The position numbers and the translations under genes were made by a program. From Clostridium aestuarii (GTDB lineage: Bacteria > Bacillota > Clostridia > Clostridiales > Clostridiaceae): 64,000 bases of DNA. Positions 29,828-38,674 of this stretch are shown here, piece by piece (within the stretch, counting starts at the first letter, position 1; the number at the start of each line of letters is the position of its first letter). The notes below the pieces were generated by a model. That model was given only the letters and a program-made list of their open reading frames with translations, was not told the origin of the DNA and searched no databases. The stretch lies in the NCBI RefSeq assembly GCF_026735135.1, contig NZ_JAPQER010000003.1, forward strand, positions 1 through 64,000. The letters run 5' to 3'.

Positions 29828-30937
29828 ATGAAGATACTTGTTACAGGAGCAAAAGGTTTTGTAGGTAAAAATCTTATTGCAGAACTTAATAATAGAGGTT
29901 ATAAAAATATACTAAAGGTTGATATAGATACAGATAAATCTTTATTAGATGAATATGCAGAAGACTGTGAATTTGTTTTTCATCTTGCAGGGGTAAATCG
30001 TCCAAAGGATGAAAAAGAATTTATGAAAGGAAATTTTGGATTTACATCTGAACTTTTAGAAGAATTAAAAAAACATAATAATAAATCACCAATACTTATT
30101 ACTTCATCTATACAAGCTGATAAGGATAACCTTTATGGCAGAAGCAAAAGAGCTGGAGAAGATTTATTGTTTAAATATAGTGAAGAAATAGGAGCTAAGG
30201 TATTAGTATATAGATTACCTAACCTTTTTGGAAAATGGAGTAGACCTAATTATAATACGGTGGTAGCTACATTTTGCTACAATATAGCAAGAAATTTAGA
30301 TATTCAAATTAATAATACTAATGCAGAAATTACTTTGTGCTATATAGATGATGTGGTAGATGAATTTATAAGAGCCTTAGAAGGTAATGAAAGCATGAAA
30401 GACACATATTGCTTTATACCTATTGTTTATCATATAAAGTTAGGGGAATTAGCAGATAAAATAAAAAGCTTTAAAGAAAGTAGAAAAAATTTAAGTATAC
30501 CTAATATGGAAGATGAACTTACTAAAAAGCTTTATAGTACATATTTGAGTTTTTTGCCAAAAGATAACTTTTCATATGATTTAAAAATGAACTGTGATGC
30601 CAGAGGAGCTTTTACTGAATTTATCAGAACTCTTGACAGAGGTCAAGTTTCAGTAAATGTTTCAAAACCTGGAATTACAAAGGGAAATCATTGGCATCAT
30701 ACAAAAAATGAGAAATTCCTTGTAGTTAGTGGAGAAGGATTAATCAGATTTAGAAAGATAGATTCAGATGAAATTATAGAATATAAAGTTTCAGGAGAAA
30801 AGCTTCAAGTAGTTGACATTCCTACAGGGTATACACATTCTATTGTAAATATAGGTGATACTGATATGGTTACAGTGATGTGGGTAAATGAATGCTTTGA
30901 TCCTCAAAAACCAGATACATATTTCTTGGAGGTTTAA
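29828..30937 (+). CDS. capF: UDP-2-acetamido-2,6-dideoxy-hexulose reductase/epimerase (CapF/FnlB/WbjC type)
   Basis: A 369-residue two-domain enzyme. The N-terminal short-chain reductase domain has VTGAKGFVGKNLIAEL and YGRSKRAGEDLL. The C-terminal cupin domain (about 250-369) has GNHWHHTKNEKFLVVSGEG, with His residues suited to metal binding, and ends near PQKPDTYFLEV. This fused layout is specific to CapF. It takes the CapE product to the UDP-6-deoxy-L-talose intermediate. It lies between capE and capG in the same operon. Confidence 0.9.
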   Translation: MKILVTGAKGFVGKNLIAELNNRGYKNILKVDIDTDKSLLDEYAEDCEFVFHLAGVNRPKDEKEFMKGNFGFTSELLEELKKHNNKSPILITSSIQADKDNLYGRSKRAGEDLLFKYSEEIGAKVLVYRLPNLFGKWSRPNYNTVVATFCYNIARNLDIQINNTNAEITLCYIDDVVDEFIRALEGNESMKDTYCFIPIVYHIKLGELADKIKSFKESRKNLSIPNMEDELTKKLYSTYLSFLPKDNFSYDLKMNCDARGAFTEFIRTLDRGQVSVNVSKPGITKGNHWHHTKNEKFLVVSGEGLIRFRKIDSDEIIEYKVSGEKLQVVDIPTGYTHSIVNIGDTDMVTVMWVNECFDPQKPDTYFLEV

Positions 30938-30940
30938 TTT

Positions 30941-32065
30941 ATGAATAAAATGAAGGTAATGACGATAGTAGGAACAAGACCAGAAATAATAAGATTAAGT
31001 GAAACAATAAAAAAGTGTGATAAATATTTTAATAATATATTAGTTCATACAGGACAAAATTGGGATTATAATTTAAATGATGTGTTTTTTAAAGAATTAG
31101 ATTTGAGAAAGCCAGATTATTTTTTAGGAGTTGTAGGTAACAATTTGGGTGAGACTATGGGAAACATTATAGCAGCTTCTTATAAAGTGTTAAATAAAGA
31201 AAAACCAGATGCTATTTTAATATTAGGAGATACGAATAGTTGCTTAAGTGCCATATCTGCTAAAAGACTAAAAATTCCAGTATTTCATATGGAAGCTGGA
31301 AATAGATGTTTTGATCAGAATGTACCAGAAGAGATTAATAGAAGAATAGTTGATGTTACAAGCGATGTTAATATGGCTTATACAGAGCATGCAAGAAGAT
31401 ACTTATTATCAGAAGGAATGAGAAAAGAATATACCTTTGTAACAGGTTCTCCATTACCAGAGGTGTTTAATAGATATATGAATAAGATAGATGAAAGTGA
31501 TGTATTGGAGAGTTTAGGACTAGAAAAGGGTAAATATATTCTAGTAAGTGCACATAGAGAAGAAAACATAGATAATGATAATAATTTCAAAAATTTGATA
31601 GATGCATTGAATGAAATTGCAAAAACTTATAATATGCCAGTTGTATATTCAACTCATCCTAGGAGTTGGAACAGAATAGAATCTAAAGGTATTAAATTTC
31701 ATAAAAATATAAGACAGTTAAAACCTTTTGGATTCTACGATTATAATAAACTTCAAAAAGATTCATTCTGTGTACTATCAGATAGTGGTTCATTAGCAGA
31801 AGAATCAAATATAATGGGATTTCCTGCAGTATCTATAAGAACAAGTACTGAAAGACCGGAAGCTATAGATAAGGGATCAGTTATTTTAGGTGGAATAACT
31901 TTTGATAGTATAATTCAAGCTATTGAAGTTATAACAAAACAAAAGCAATTAGGTGAACAATTAGTTAAAGCGCATGATTACACAGATATTAATGTTTCAA
32001 CTAAGGTTGTTAATATTATTCAAGGTTATACATCAGTAATAAATAAGTTTATTTGGAGGAAATAG
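30941..32065 (+). CDS. capG: UDP-N-acetyl-L-fucosamine synthase (CapG/FnlC/WbjD, C2 epimerase)
   Basis: A 374-residue enzyme of the non-hydrolysing UDP-GlcNAc 2-epimerase family. It opens MKVMTIVGTRPEIIRLSETI and has NILVHTGQNWDYNLND, FHMEAGNRCFDQNVPEE, VSAHREENID and SDSGSLAEESNIMGFPAVSIR. In the CapE-F-G order it performs the last step to UDP-L-FucNAc. The ATG sits three bases after the capF stop with GGAGG inside the end of capF, so expression is probably coupled. Confidence 0.9.
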   Translation: MNKMKVMTIVGTRPEIIRLSETIKKCDKYFNNILVHTGQNWDYNLNDVFFKELDLRKPDYFLGVVGNNLGETMGNIIAASYKVLNKEKPDAILILGDTNSCLSAISAKRLKIPVFHMEAGNRCFDQNVPEEINRRIVDVTSDVNMAYTEHARRYLLSEGMRKEYTFVTGSPLPEVFNRYMNKIDESDVLESLGLEKGKYILVSAHREENIDNDNNFKNLIDALNEIAKTYNMPVVYSTHPRSWNRIESKGIKFHKNIRQLKPFGFYDYNKLQKDSFCVLSDSGSLAEESNIMGFPAVSIRTSTERPEAIDKGSVILGGITFDSIIQAIEVITKQKQLGEQLVKAHDYTDINVSTKVVNIIQGYTSVINKFIWRK

Positions 32066-32072
32066 ATAAAAT

Positions 32073-33281
32073 ATGGAAAATATTTTAATGCTTCAAGTAC
32101 TGTTTCCCAATATTGAAAAGGAAAAAAATTTGTACTCTGATTTAGCAGAAGAATTTGTAAAACAAGGATACAATGTTTATGTAGTAACTATTCAGGATTA
32201 TATTAGCGCTGATGTAGTTAAAAAGTCTACATTTGTGGAAGAAAAGTTAGGTGTTAAAGTTTTACGTGTAAAAATGCCAACAAAATATTTTAATACGAAC
32301 TTTATTGAAAAGGGAATTACAACTGAATTAATTCCTTATTACTATAAAAAAGCAATAAAACAGTTTTTCTCGAATGTTCGATTTAACTTGATTGTACCAA
32401 TTAGTATTATTCCTGGAATGTATAAAATAGTTTCATATTTAAAAAAAAGAAATCCAGAGGCTAAAACATATTTATTATTAAGAGATATGTTTCCACAAAT
32501 GGCAATGAATATGGGAGTATTACCAAAACCGATGTACTACTATTTTAGATATCAACAAATAAAATTATATAATTTGGCAGATAAAATTGGATGTATGTCA
32601 GCGGGAAACATTGAATATGTTAAGGTGAATTTACCAGAAGTTGATTCGAAAAAACTATGTTATTTACCAAATTGGCGTACAATTCGTGAACGTAAAGAAA
32701 ATACAATTGATTTTAAAAAAGAATATGGATTAGAAGGTAAAATTGTTGCTATTTTTGGTGGGGTGTTAGGGATTCAACAAGGCCTAGATTTTCTTTTGAA
32801 ACTTGCTAATGAAATAAAAGATGAATATCCCAAGTTACATTTTCTACTTATTGGTAATGGGACAGAAAAAGAAAAGTTAAAAAAATATGTTATTGAAAAA
32901 CAATTGCATAATGTAACAATAATTGATAGGATTCCAAGCCAAAAATATGAAGCTGCACTACAACAATGCGATATTGGGTTGATTAATCTTGATGGGGATT
33001 TAAAAGTTCCACATATTCCATCAAAAACGTTAAGTTATCTGGAAGCTGGATTACCAATATTAGCATGTGTTGATGCACACACTGATTACGGAAAGCTTCT
33101 TGAAGAAGAATATAAATCTGGAAAGTGTAGTTTATACGGAGACTTAAAAAGCTATAAAAATAATCTTATTTATATGATAGATAAACAAGGTAGAAAAAAA
33201 ATGTCTGAAAATGGAAATGAGTATTTAAGAAATAATTTAACAACAAATCATATTGTTAAGAAATTATTAGGAAGTTTGTAA
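32073..33281 (+). CDS. Glycosyltransferase (GT4 family, WbuB-like)
   Basis: A 402-residue GT-B fold glycosyltransferase. The donor-binding C-terminal half shows VAIFGGVLGIQQGLDFLLK, LLIGNGTEKEKLKKYV and IPSKTLSYLEAGLPILA. It directly follows capE-F-G. In other capsule and O-antigen loci a gene in this place (WbuB/CapL-type) transfers L-FucNAc, so that donor is the best guess. Codon use looks slightly less A-ending than in neighbours, compatible with recent transfer. No membrane segment is obvious. Confidence 0.82.
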   Translation: MENILMLQVLFPNIEKEKNLYSDLAEEFVKQGYNVYVVTIQDYISADVVKKSTFVEEKLGVKVLRVKMPTKYFNTNFIEKGITTELIPYYYKKAIKQFFSNVRFNLIVPISIIPGMYKIVSYLKKRNPEAKTYLLLRDMFPQMAMNMGVLPKPMYYYFRYQQIKLYNLADKIGCMSAGNIEYVKVNLPEVDSKKLCYLPNWRTIRERKENTIDFKKEYGLEGKIVAIFGGVLGIQQGLDFLLKLANEIKDEYPKLHFLLIGNGTEKEKLKKYVIEKQLHNVTIIDRIPSQKYEAALQQCDIGLINLDGDLKVPHIPSKTLSYLEAGLPILACVDAHTDYGKLLEEEYKSGKCSLYGDLKSYKNNLIYMIDKQGRKKMSENGNEYLRNNLTTNHIVKKLLGSL

Positions 33282-33307
33282 AATATAAAAAATTAAAGGT
33301 GATTAAT

Positions 33308-34393
33308 ATGAAAAAGAAAATATGCGTTATAGCTCAGTTTCCACCTCCAATACATGGCTTATCTAAGGCAGTAGATACACTATATAATTCATGGTTGAAG
33401 GATGATTACGAATTTGAAAAAGTGAATATTACTGATAACAAAAAGTTTTTGAGTAATTTAAATAAAATAAGAAAAAGTGATGCAGATTTATTTTATTTTA
33501 CAATTGCTCAAAGTAAAGGTGGAAATATAAGAGATCTAATAATTTTAAAAACTATTAGAAGAAAAAATAAAAAATGTTTAATTCATTTACATGGTGGATA
33601 TTATAGAACTCTTATTGAAAAAGAGTGTGGAAAGATTCAAAGAAAATTAAATTATAAAGCAATTAAGGGATTAGATGGAGTAATAGTTTTAGGTAATTCT
33701 TTGAAATATATATTTGAAGGAATGATAGACGAGAAAAAGATTTTTGTTGTTCCTAATTGTGTAGATGATGAATTTTTGATTAGTGATGAAGAGTTTGAAA
33801 AGAAACTAGAGGATATTAAAAGTAAAAACAAATTAAATGTATTGTATTTAAGTAATTTTATTGAGAGCAAAGGGTATAAAGATGTACTTTATATTGCTAA
33901 ATTAGCTAAAGAAAAAAACATTGATTATTTAAAATTTAATTTTGCAGGAAAATTTTACAATAAAAAAGATAAAGAATGGTTTATAAATTTTATTAAAGAA
34001 AATAACCTTGAAGATGTTGTTGAGTATAAAGGAATAGTATTAGGAAAAGAGAAGAGTGATTTATTAAAAGAAAGTGATATATTTATGCTTTTGACTAGAT
34101 ATCCTAAAGAAGGACAACCTATCTCTATTATTGAAGCGATGGGCAATGGAATGACTGTTATTACAACTAAACATGCAGGAATACCGGATTTAATAGTAGA
34201 AAGAGAAAATGGTTTTTTTATTAAATATGATAATTATATTGAAAGCATAAATATTATAAATAAACTTTATTTTAATAGAGATAATTACAAAGAAATTATT
34301 GAAAATAATTATAACAAGATAAATCAATACCTTCAACAAGAAAATTATATAAATAACATTCATGACATATTTGTAAAGTTAGATTATAACTAA
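33308..34393 (+). CDS. Glycosyltransferase (GT4 family)
   Basis: A 361-residue glycosyltransferase. It opens ICVIAQFPPPIHGLSKAVD, the acceptor-side loop common in GT4 enzymes. The C-terminal half has VLYLSNFIESKGYKDVL, a LLTRYPKEGQPISIIEAMGNG segment containing the EX7E-type region, and TKHAGIPDLI. The ATG at 33308 is preceded by AAAGGTG; the upstream GTG at 33299 lies inside that site. It probably adds a further sugar to the repeat unit. Donor and linkage cannot be predicted. Confidence 0.85.
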   Translation: MKKKICVIAQFPPPIHGLSKAVDTLYNSWLKDDYEFEKVNITDNKKFLSNLNKIRKSDADLFYFTIAQSKGGNIRDLIILKTIRRKNKKCLIHLHGGYYRTLIEKECGKIQRKLNYKAIKGLDGVIVLGNSLKYIFEGMIDEKKIFVVPNCVDDEFLISDEEFEKKLEDIKSKNKLNVLYLSNFIESKGYKDVLYIAKLAKEKNIDYLKFNFAGKFYNKKDKEWFINFIKENNLEDVVEYKGIVLGKEKSDLLKESDIFMLLTRYPKEGQPISIIEAMGNGMTVITTKHAGIPDLIVERENGFFIKYDNYIESINIINKLYFNRDNYKEIIENNYNKINQYLQQENYINNIHDIFVKLDYN

Positions 34394-34453
34394 GGATGAT
34401 TGATATAAATGATTTTGGGTTCTAATATAAGATAAATAGAGGATTTGATGTAG

Positions 34454-35860
34454 ATGAAGAGCATAAAGATAAATAAACAAAATGGTTTTAAAAATATTTT
34501 TATTAGTTTGCTAATATTTATAGTACTAAATATGTTTGCTATTTTTACACTTGGGATTAGTAGTGTTTATGGGTCATTTTTATTAAATATATTGATTATT
34601 TCATTGATGGTTGCCTATATATGTAAAAGAAAATTTTTATATTTTGAAAGTACATTAATATTATTTTATGTTTTGTTTTTTATTATAGCTCCAATTTTTC
34701 AATTGAAACAAGGGTATTTGCCAAATACTTTTCCAATAAATAATGGATTAATAATAAGAGTAAATATATACTTATGTATTTTTTTAGTTAGTTATAATTT
34801 TTTTAGATTTATATTACTAAATAAAAATTTTGATAAAAATATATATAATGAGGATTTAATTGTAAGTTATAAAACTGTGTCATTAGTTATTACTATAATG
34901 TTTTTAATAGTGTTACTTATATATATACCGGATATTTTGAAAAAAATTATTTTTAGAACGAGTGAATTTGAAGATAACATGAATAAAAGTACTAGTCTTA
35001 TAATTAATAAATATTTCTTTATGTTACCATTTTTCTTATTTACATATTATTTGTATATTTATAAAAACAAATTTAAGAATAGAAAAGTTTTAATTAATTT
35101 AGTTGTTTTCTTTTTATTATTTGCATTTATAAAAAATCCGTTTTTAGAAAAAAGAAATGCAATAGGACCATTATATCTTACTATTTTATTTTATTTAAAT
35201 AGAAAAAAATTAAATACAAGAAAATTTTTATTAAAATTATTAATATTATTTATAATTTTTTTCCCTGCAAGTACTATTATAACACATTCTGAATATGGTT
35301 TAAGGGATATTATAAATGGTAATGTACAAATAATTAAAGGGATAATGAATATTAATTATTCAGAACAATTTAACACATTACATTATGATGCATGGTCAAA
35401 TTTTATAGCGACTGTAGATTTTGTAAAAAATAATGGAATAACAAAAGGACATCAATTGTTAGGCTCTATGTTATTTTTTATTCCTAGGAATATATGGAAC
35501 AATAAACCAGAATCTACTGGAATAGTAATAGGAAATTATTTAATTAATTATTATGGAATGTGGTTTAATAATTTATCTAATCCTTTTCCATCAGAAGGAT
35601 ATATAAACTTTGGTTTAATTGGAATGATACTATTTGCACTAGTACTTGCAAAATTAGGGATTACATGTAAAAAATATTTTGAGATTGGGGGATACTATGA
35701 AGTAATCTCATTTTATATTACATTTCATTTAATATTTCTAATGAGAGGAGATTTAATGAATGGAATAGCTTATTTATCAGGTGTTATTTTTGCAATACAT
35801 TTTACACCTAAAATTATAGATGAAATAATTGGGGTGTTATGGAATAAAGAGCCTCTTTAA
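34454..35860 (+). CDS. Polysaccharide polymerase-like membrane protein (Wzy/O-antigen polymerase type)
   Basis: A 468-residue, very hydrophobic protein with roughly 11-12 membrane segments. One long soluble loop follows residue 270 (THSEYGLRDIINGN to GKSMLFFIPRN-like sequence). The phrase IPRNIWNNKPESTGIVIGNYL and the following GYINFGLIGMI match the periplasmic-loop region of oligosaccharide-repeat polymerases. Position in the operon, before a flippase, fits Wzy. Primary sequence in this family is poorly conserved, so the assignment rests on topology, that motif and context. Confidence 0.75.
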   Translation: MKSIKINKQNGFKNIFISLLIFIVLNMFAIFTLGISSVYGSFLLNILIISLMVAYICKRKFLYFESTLILFYVLFFIIAPIFQLKQGYLPNTFPINNGLIIRVNIYLCIFLVSYNFFRFILLNKNFDKNIYNEDLIVSYKTVSLVITIMFLIVLLIYIPDILKKIIFRTSEFEDNMNKSTSLIINKYFFMLPFFLFTYYLYIYKNKFKNRKVLINLVVFFLLFAFIKNPFLEKRNAIGPLYLTILFYLNRKKLNTRKFLLKLLILFIIFFPASTIITHSEYGLRDIINGNVQIIKGIMNINYSEQFNTLHYDAWSNFIATVDFVKNNGITKGHQLLGSMLFFIPRNIWNNKPESTGIVIGNYLINYYGMWFNNLSNPFPSEGYINFGLIGMILFALVLAKLGITCKKYFEIGGYYEVISFYITFHLIFLMRGDLMNGIAYLSGVIFAIHFTPKIIDEIIGVLWNKEPL

Positions 35861-36202
35861 AAGTATAGAGTAATAAATTTAAAATATATTAAAAACTTAA
35901 AAAATGCAGATATTTAGAATAAAAGAATTGTAGTATTAATTAAATCCCAAATAACATATGGGATGTATTTAGATAAATAAGTGGTGAAAGCTTATATTTA
36001 TATAAATAGATACTGCAAGATAAATTAGTACAAGTTATTAAATTCCATAATGACAGCGTGTGTAATAATAGTAACTTAAAGTTATCGTTTAGTTATAATA
36101 AAATTTTAAACATATAATTTATTGCAAAATAAGCATATATAATTGTATTTTTATTTAGCGTACTACAGTTATTACTCGAGAAATTTTGAGAGGAAAATAC
36201 AT
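35861..36202. other. 342-base gap between polymerase-like gene and flippase gene
   Basis: No supported gene. A small inverted repeat (ATCCCA and TGGGAT, near 35943-35963) and short broken frames, for example around 35980-36080, suggest decayed coding sequence, but I cannot assign a parent. The flippase ribosome site GAGAGG lies at its right end. Confidence 0.5.
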
Positions 36203-37666
36203 ATGGACAAGAAATTAAAAAAAAATATTATATACAATGGCTTATATCAAATATTTATAGTACTACTTCCTATAATTACAATTCCATATATTTCCAGAAT
36301 ATTTAATAGAACAAGTATAGGCATATATGGTTATACTTGTTCTATAACTAATATATTTATTTATATTTCATATTTTGGTATCGAATCATACGGGAGTAGA
36401 GAAATTGCATTTGTAAAATCATCTAAAGATAAAAGGAATCAAACATTTTGGGAATTATGGATTATGCAATTTATTATGACCATAGTTTCTAGTGGATTAT
36501 TTATTATTGTGAATTATTTTTTATTTTATAAATACTTTAATACTTTAATGCTTTGGCAAATAATGATATGTTTTAGTTTTACACAAGTTTCATGGTTTTT
36601 TATTGGGATTGAAGAATTTGATAAGGTTGTTCTTCGTAATACTATACTTAGAAGTAGCTTAACAGTTTTAATATTTATTTTTATAAAAGAAGAGCATCAA
36701 CTGAATAGATATGTTTTTCTAAATGTTTTAGTTTATTTAGTTGGAAATTTAGGATTATTATTTTCATTAAAAAAATATATATTAAAACCTATATTTAAAA
36801 TGAGCAATGTTATTATACATTTGAAAAAAAGTTTATGGTTTTTTATACCCAGTATTACAACAGTTTTATTTGTATCTTTAGATAAAACATTATTGGGCAT
36901 TTTTTCTAATATAGAAAATGTAGCTTTTTATGAGCAATCACAAAAAATATTAAATATTGCAGTTGGATTAATAAATTCTGTAGGTATGGTTTTACTACCT
37001 AGAATGTCCTTCTATATTTCTGAAAATAAGATGGAAGAGTTTATCAAAATGTTTAATATTTCTCTAAAAGCATGTATTACCGTAGGATTTTATTTTGTAG
37101 CTGGGATTATTAGTGTTTCACCCTTATTTTCATCATGGTTTTTTGGGCGAAATTTCGAGGGTGTGGGTTTTTATATGCAAATTCTGGCTGTAATTGCGTT
37201 TACACGTCCACTAAGAGGAATTCTTACTAATGCACTTTTTATACCATTAAAACAAGAACGTTTTGTAGTAAAACTATCAAATATTATACTTATTTTTATG
37301 ATAACTGGTAATGTATTATTGGATACGCATTTTGGTATTTATGGAGCTATTATTTCTTTATTAACAGTAGAACTTATTTCAACTTGGTATTTGTTTTATA
37401 AAATGACTATTCAATTACCAGAATTAAATATGAAAGAAATTATTAATTATTTATTAATTAATTTAGGAGCTTCAATAATTACAGTAACTATTGTTTTAAT
37501 AATGAGTAATTATTTAAGAAAATCTATTATTACAACAGTAATTTTAGGTATAATAGCTACAATTATATTTTTAATAGTTTCGTTATTATTAAAAAACGAA
37601 ATAGTTTGGAATTATGTATATAAAATGAATATTTTTCTTAATAATAAATTAAAGCAGAGAGGATAA
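36203..37666 (+). CDS. Repeat-unit flippase (Wzx, MOP superfamily)
   Basis: A 487-residue polytopic protein with about 12-14 membrane segments. It opens LKKNIIYNGLYQIFIVLLPI, followed by PYISRIFNRTSIGIYGY, a family hallmark of polysaccharide flippases. Later it has FIPSITTVLFVSLDKTLLG. It moves undecaprenyl-linked repeat units across the membrane. The ATG at 36203 is chosen because GAGAGG lies nine bases before it; an in-frame ATG 60 bases upstream lacks a site and adds a non-homologous-looking leader. The next gene starts four bases after its stop. Confidence 0.87.
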   Translation: MDKKLKKNIIYNGLYQIFIVLLPIITIPYISRIFNRTSIGIYGYTCSITNIFIYISYFGIESYGSREIAFVKSSKDKRNQTFWELWIMQFIMTIVSSGLFIIVNYFLFYKYFNTLMLWQIMICFSFTQVSWFFIGIEEFDKVVLRNTILRSSLTVLIFIFIKEEHQLNRYVFLNVLVYLVGNLGLLFSLKKYILKPIFKMSNVIIHLKKSLWFFIPSITTVLFVSLDKTLLGIFSNIENVAFYEQSQKILNIAVGLINSVGMVLLPRMSFYISENKMEEFIKMFNISLKACITVGFYFVAGIISVSPLFSSWFFGRNFEGVGFYMQILAVIAFTRPLRGILTNALFIPLKQERFVVKLSNIILIFMITGNVLLDTHFGIYGAIISLLTVELISTWYLFYKMTIQLPELNMKEIINYLLINLGASIITVTIVLIMSNYLRKSIITTVILGIIATIIFLIVSLLLKNEIVWNYVYKMNIFLNNKLKQRG

Positions 37667-37670
37667 TTTT

Positions 37671-38495
37671 ATGTTTGATATTAAAGAACTAAGAGAAATA
37701 CAAATGTATATTTTAGATGAGGTAGTAAAAGTATGTGAAAAATATAATGTGGATTATTGGTTAGATTCAGGAAGTTTATTAGGAGCTATTAGACATAAGG
37801 GTTTTATACCGTGGGATGACGATATAGATATTGCTATGAAGCAAGAAGATTTAGAATTTATAGTACCTAAATTAAAGGACAAGCTTCCAAGTAACATTGA
37901 AATTCATGATGGGAGAACAAGTAATTATGAAATGTGGGGAATACCTATAAAAGTTATGTATAAACCAAGCAAAATAATACCTAGTAAATATATTGAAACT
38001 TCAAATTTTGATGAAAAAATCTTTATTGATATATTTTCATACATACCTGTTTTAAAAGAAAAATATACCCATATGAATAAGTACTTAATTAGTTTTTTAA
38101 CTAGATGTCATACACATGATATTTCATCAAATTACTATAAAAGAAAACATAAAATTAGATTTTATATTTTTAAATTCATGAAAATATTTATTACTAAAAA
38201 AGTAAGTAAAAAAATAATTGATAAGTATATCATTAAAAATAAAAATGGAGAAAGTTGGACATTTAATCCATACTTTTGGCCAATGCATGTTTCTCAACTT
38301 TTTACAAATGAGTGTTATAATAATTTTAAAGAAGTAGAGTTTGAAAATAGAGTTTACAAAATTCCTGTAGACTATCATCAAGTACTGTGTAAAAAATATG
38401 GTGAAAATTATATGATTCCACCAAGTAAAAGGGAACAAGATGAGTTGAAACATATAGAAGGTATTGAGATTTATGAATATCCATGGAAAAAATAG
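37671..38495 (+). CDS. LicD-family phosphotransferase
   Basis: A 274-residue cytoplasmic nucleotidyltransferase-fold protein. The LicD signature is clear: YNVDYWLDSGSLLGAIRHKG, then FIPWDDDIDIAM, whose Asp residues bind metal. LicD enzymes move phosphocholine or a similar phospho-alcohol from a CDP carrier onto a sugar. Here the CDP donor would come from the cytidylyltransferase-fusion gene 180 bases downstream. There is no licA/licB-type choline kinase or transporter in the window, which argues for a group other than choline. The ATG has GAGAGG before it and is four bases from the flippase stop. Confidence 0.85.
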   Translation: MFDIKELREIQMYILDEVVKVCEKYNVDYWLDSGSLLGAIRHKGFIPWDDDIDIAMKQEDLEFIVPKLKDKLPSNIEIHDGRTSNYEMWGIPIKVMYKPSKIIPSKYIETSNFDEKIFIDIFSYIPVLKEKYTHMNKYLISFLTRCHTHDISSNYYKRKHKIRFYIFKFMKIFITKKVSKKIIDKYIIKNKNGESWTFNPYFWPMHVSQLFTNECYNNFKEVEFENRVYKIPVDYHQVLCKKYGENYMIPPSKREQDELKHIEGIEIYEYPWKK

Positions 38496-38674
38496 TTTGT
38501 TAAATATATCAAGAAGGTGAATGATATATTTAACATGCTAGAAAAATATATATACTTAGTGGAAAAAGATAGGATTCAGAAATTATTAATCTAGCTAATA
38601 TTAAGAAAAATAAGATAGCGTTAGTGGAAAAAAATGATTTTACTAGCTAATAAGTAAAACTAGGGAAGAAAGGA
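38496..38674 (+). other. Gap with broken coding remnant upstream of the fusion gene
   Basis: Two short frames, MLEKYIYLVEKDRIQKLL (from 38535) and NLANIKKNKIALVEKNDFTS (to 38653), line up if one frameshift near 38590 is allowed. They look like a decayed short gene. The second phrase resembles an FAD-protein beta-strand (VALVEKNDF) but is too short to name. Confidence 0.35.

Noticed and set aside
37671..38495. Phosphocholine-specific LicD
   Set aside because: No choline kinase (LicA) or choline transporter (LicB) is present, and the neighbouring genes suggest an amino-acid-derived phospho-group.
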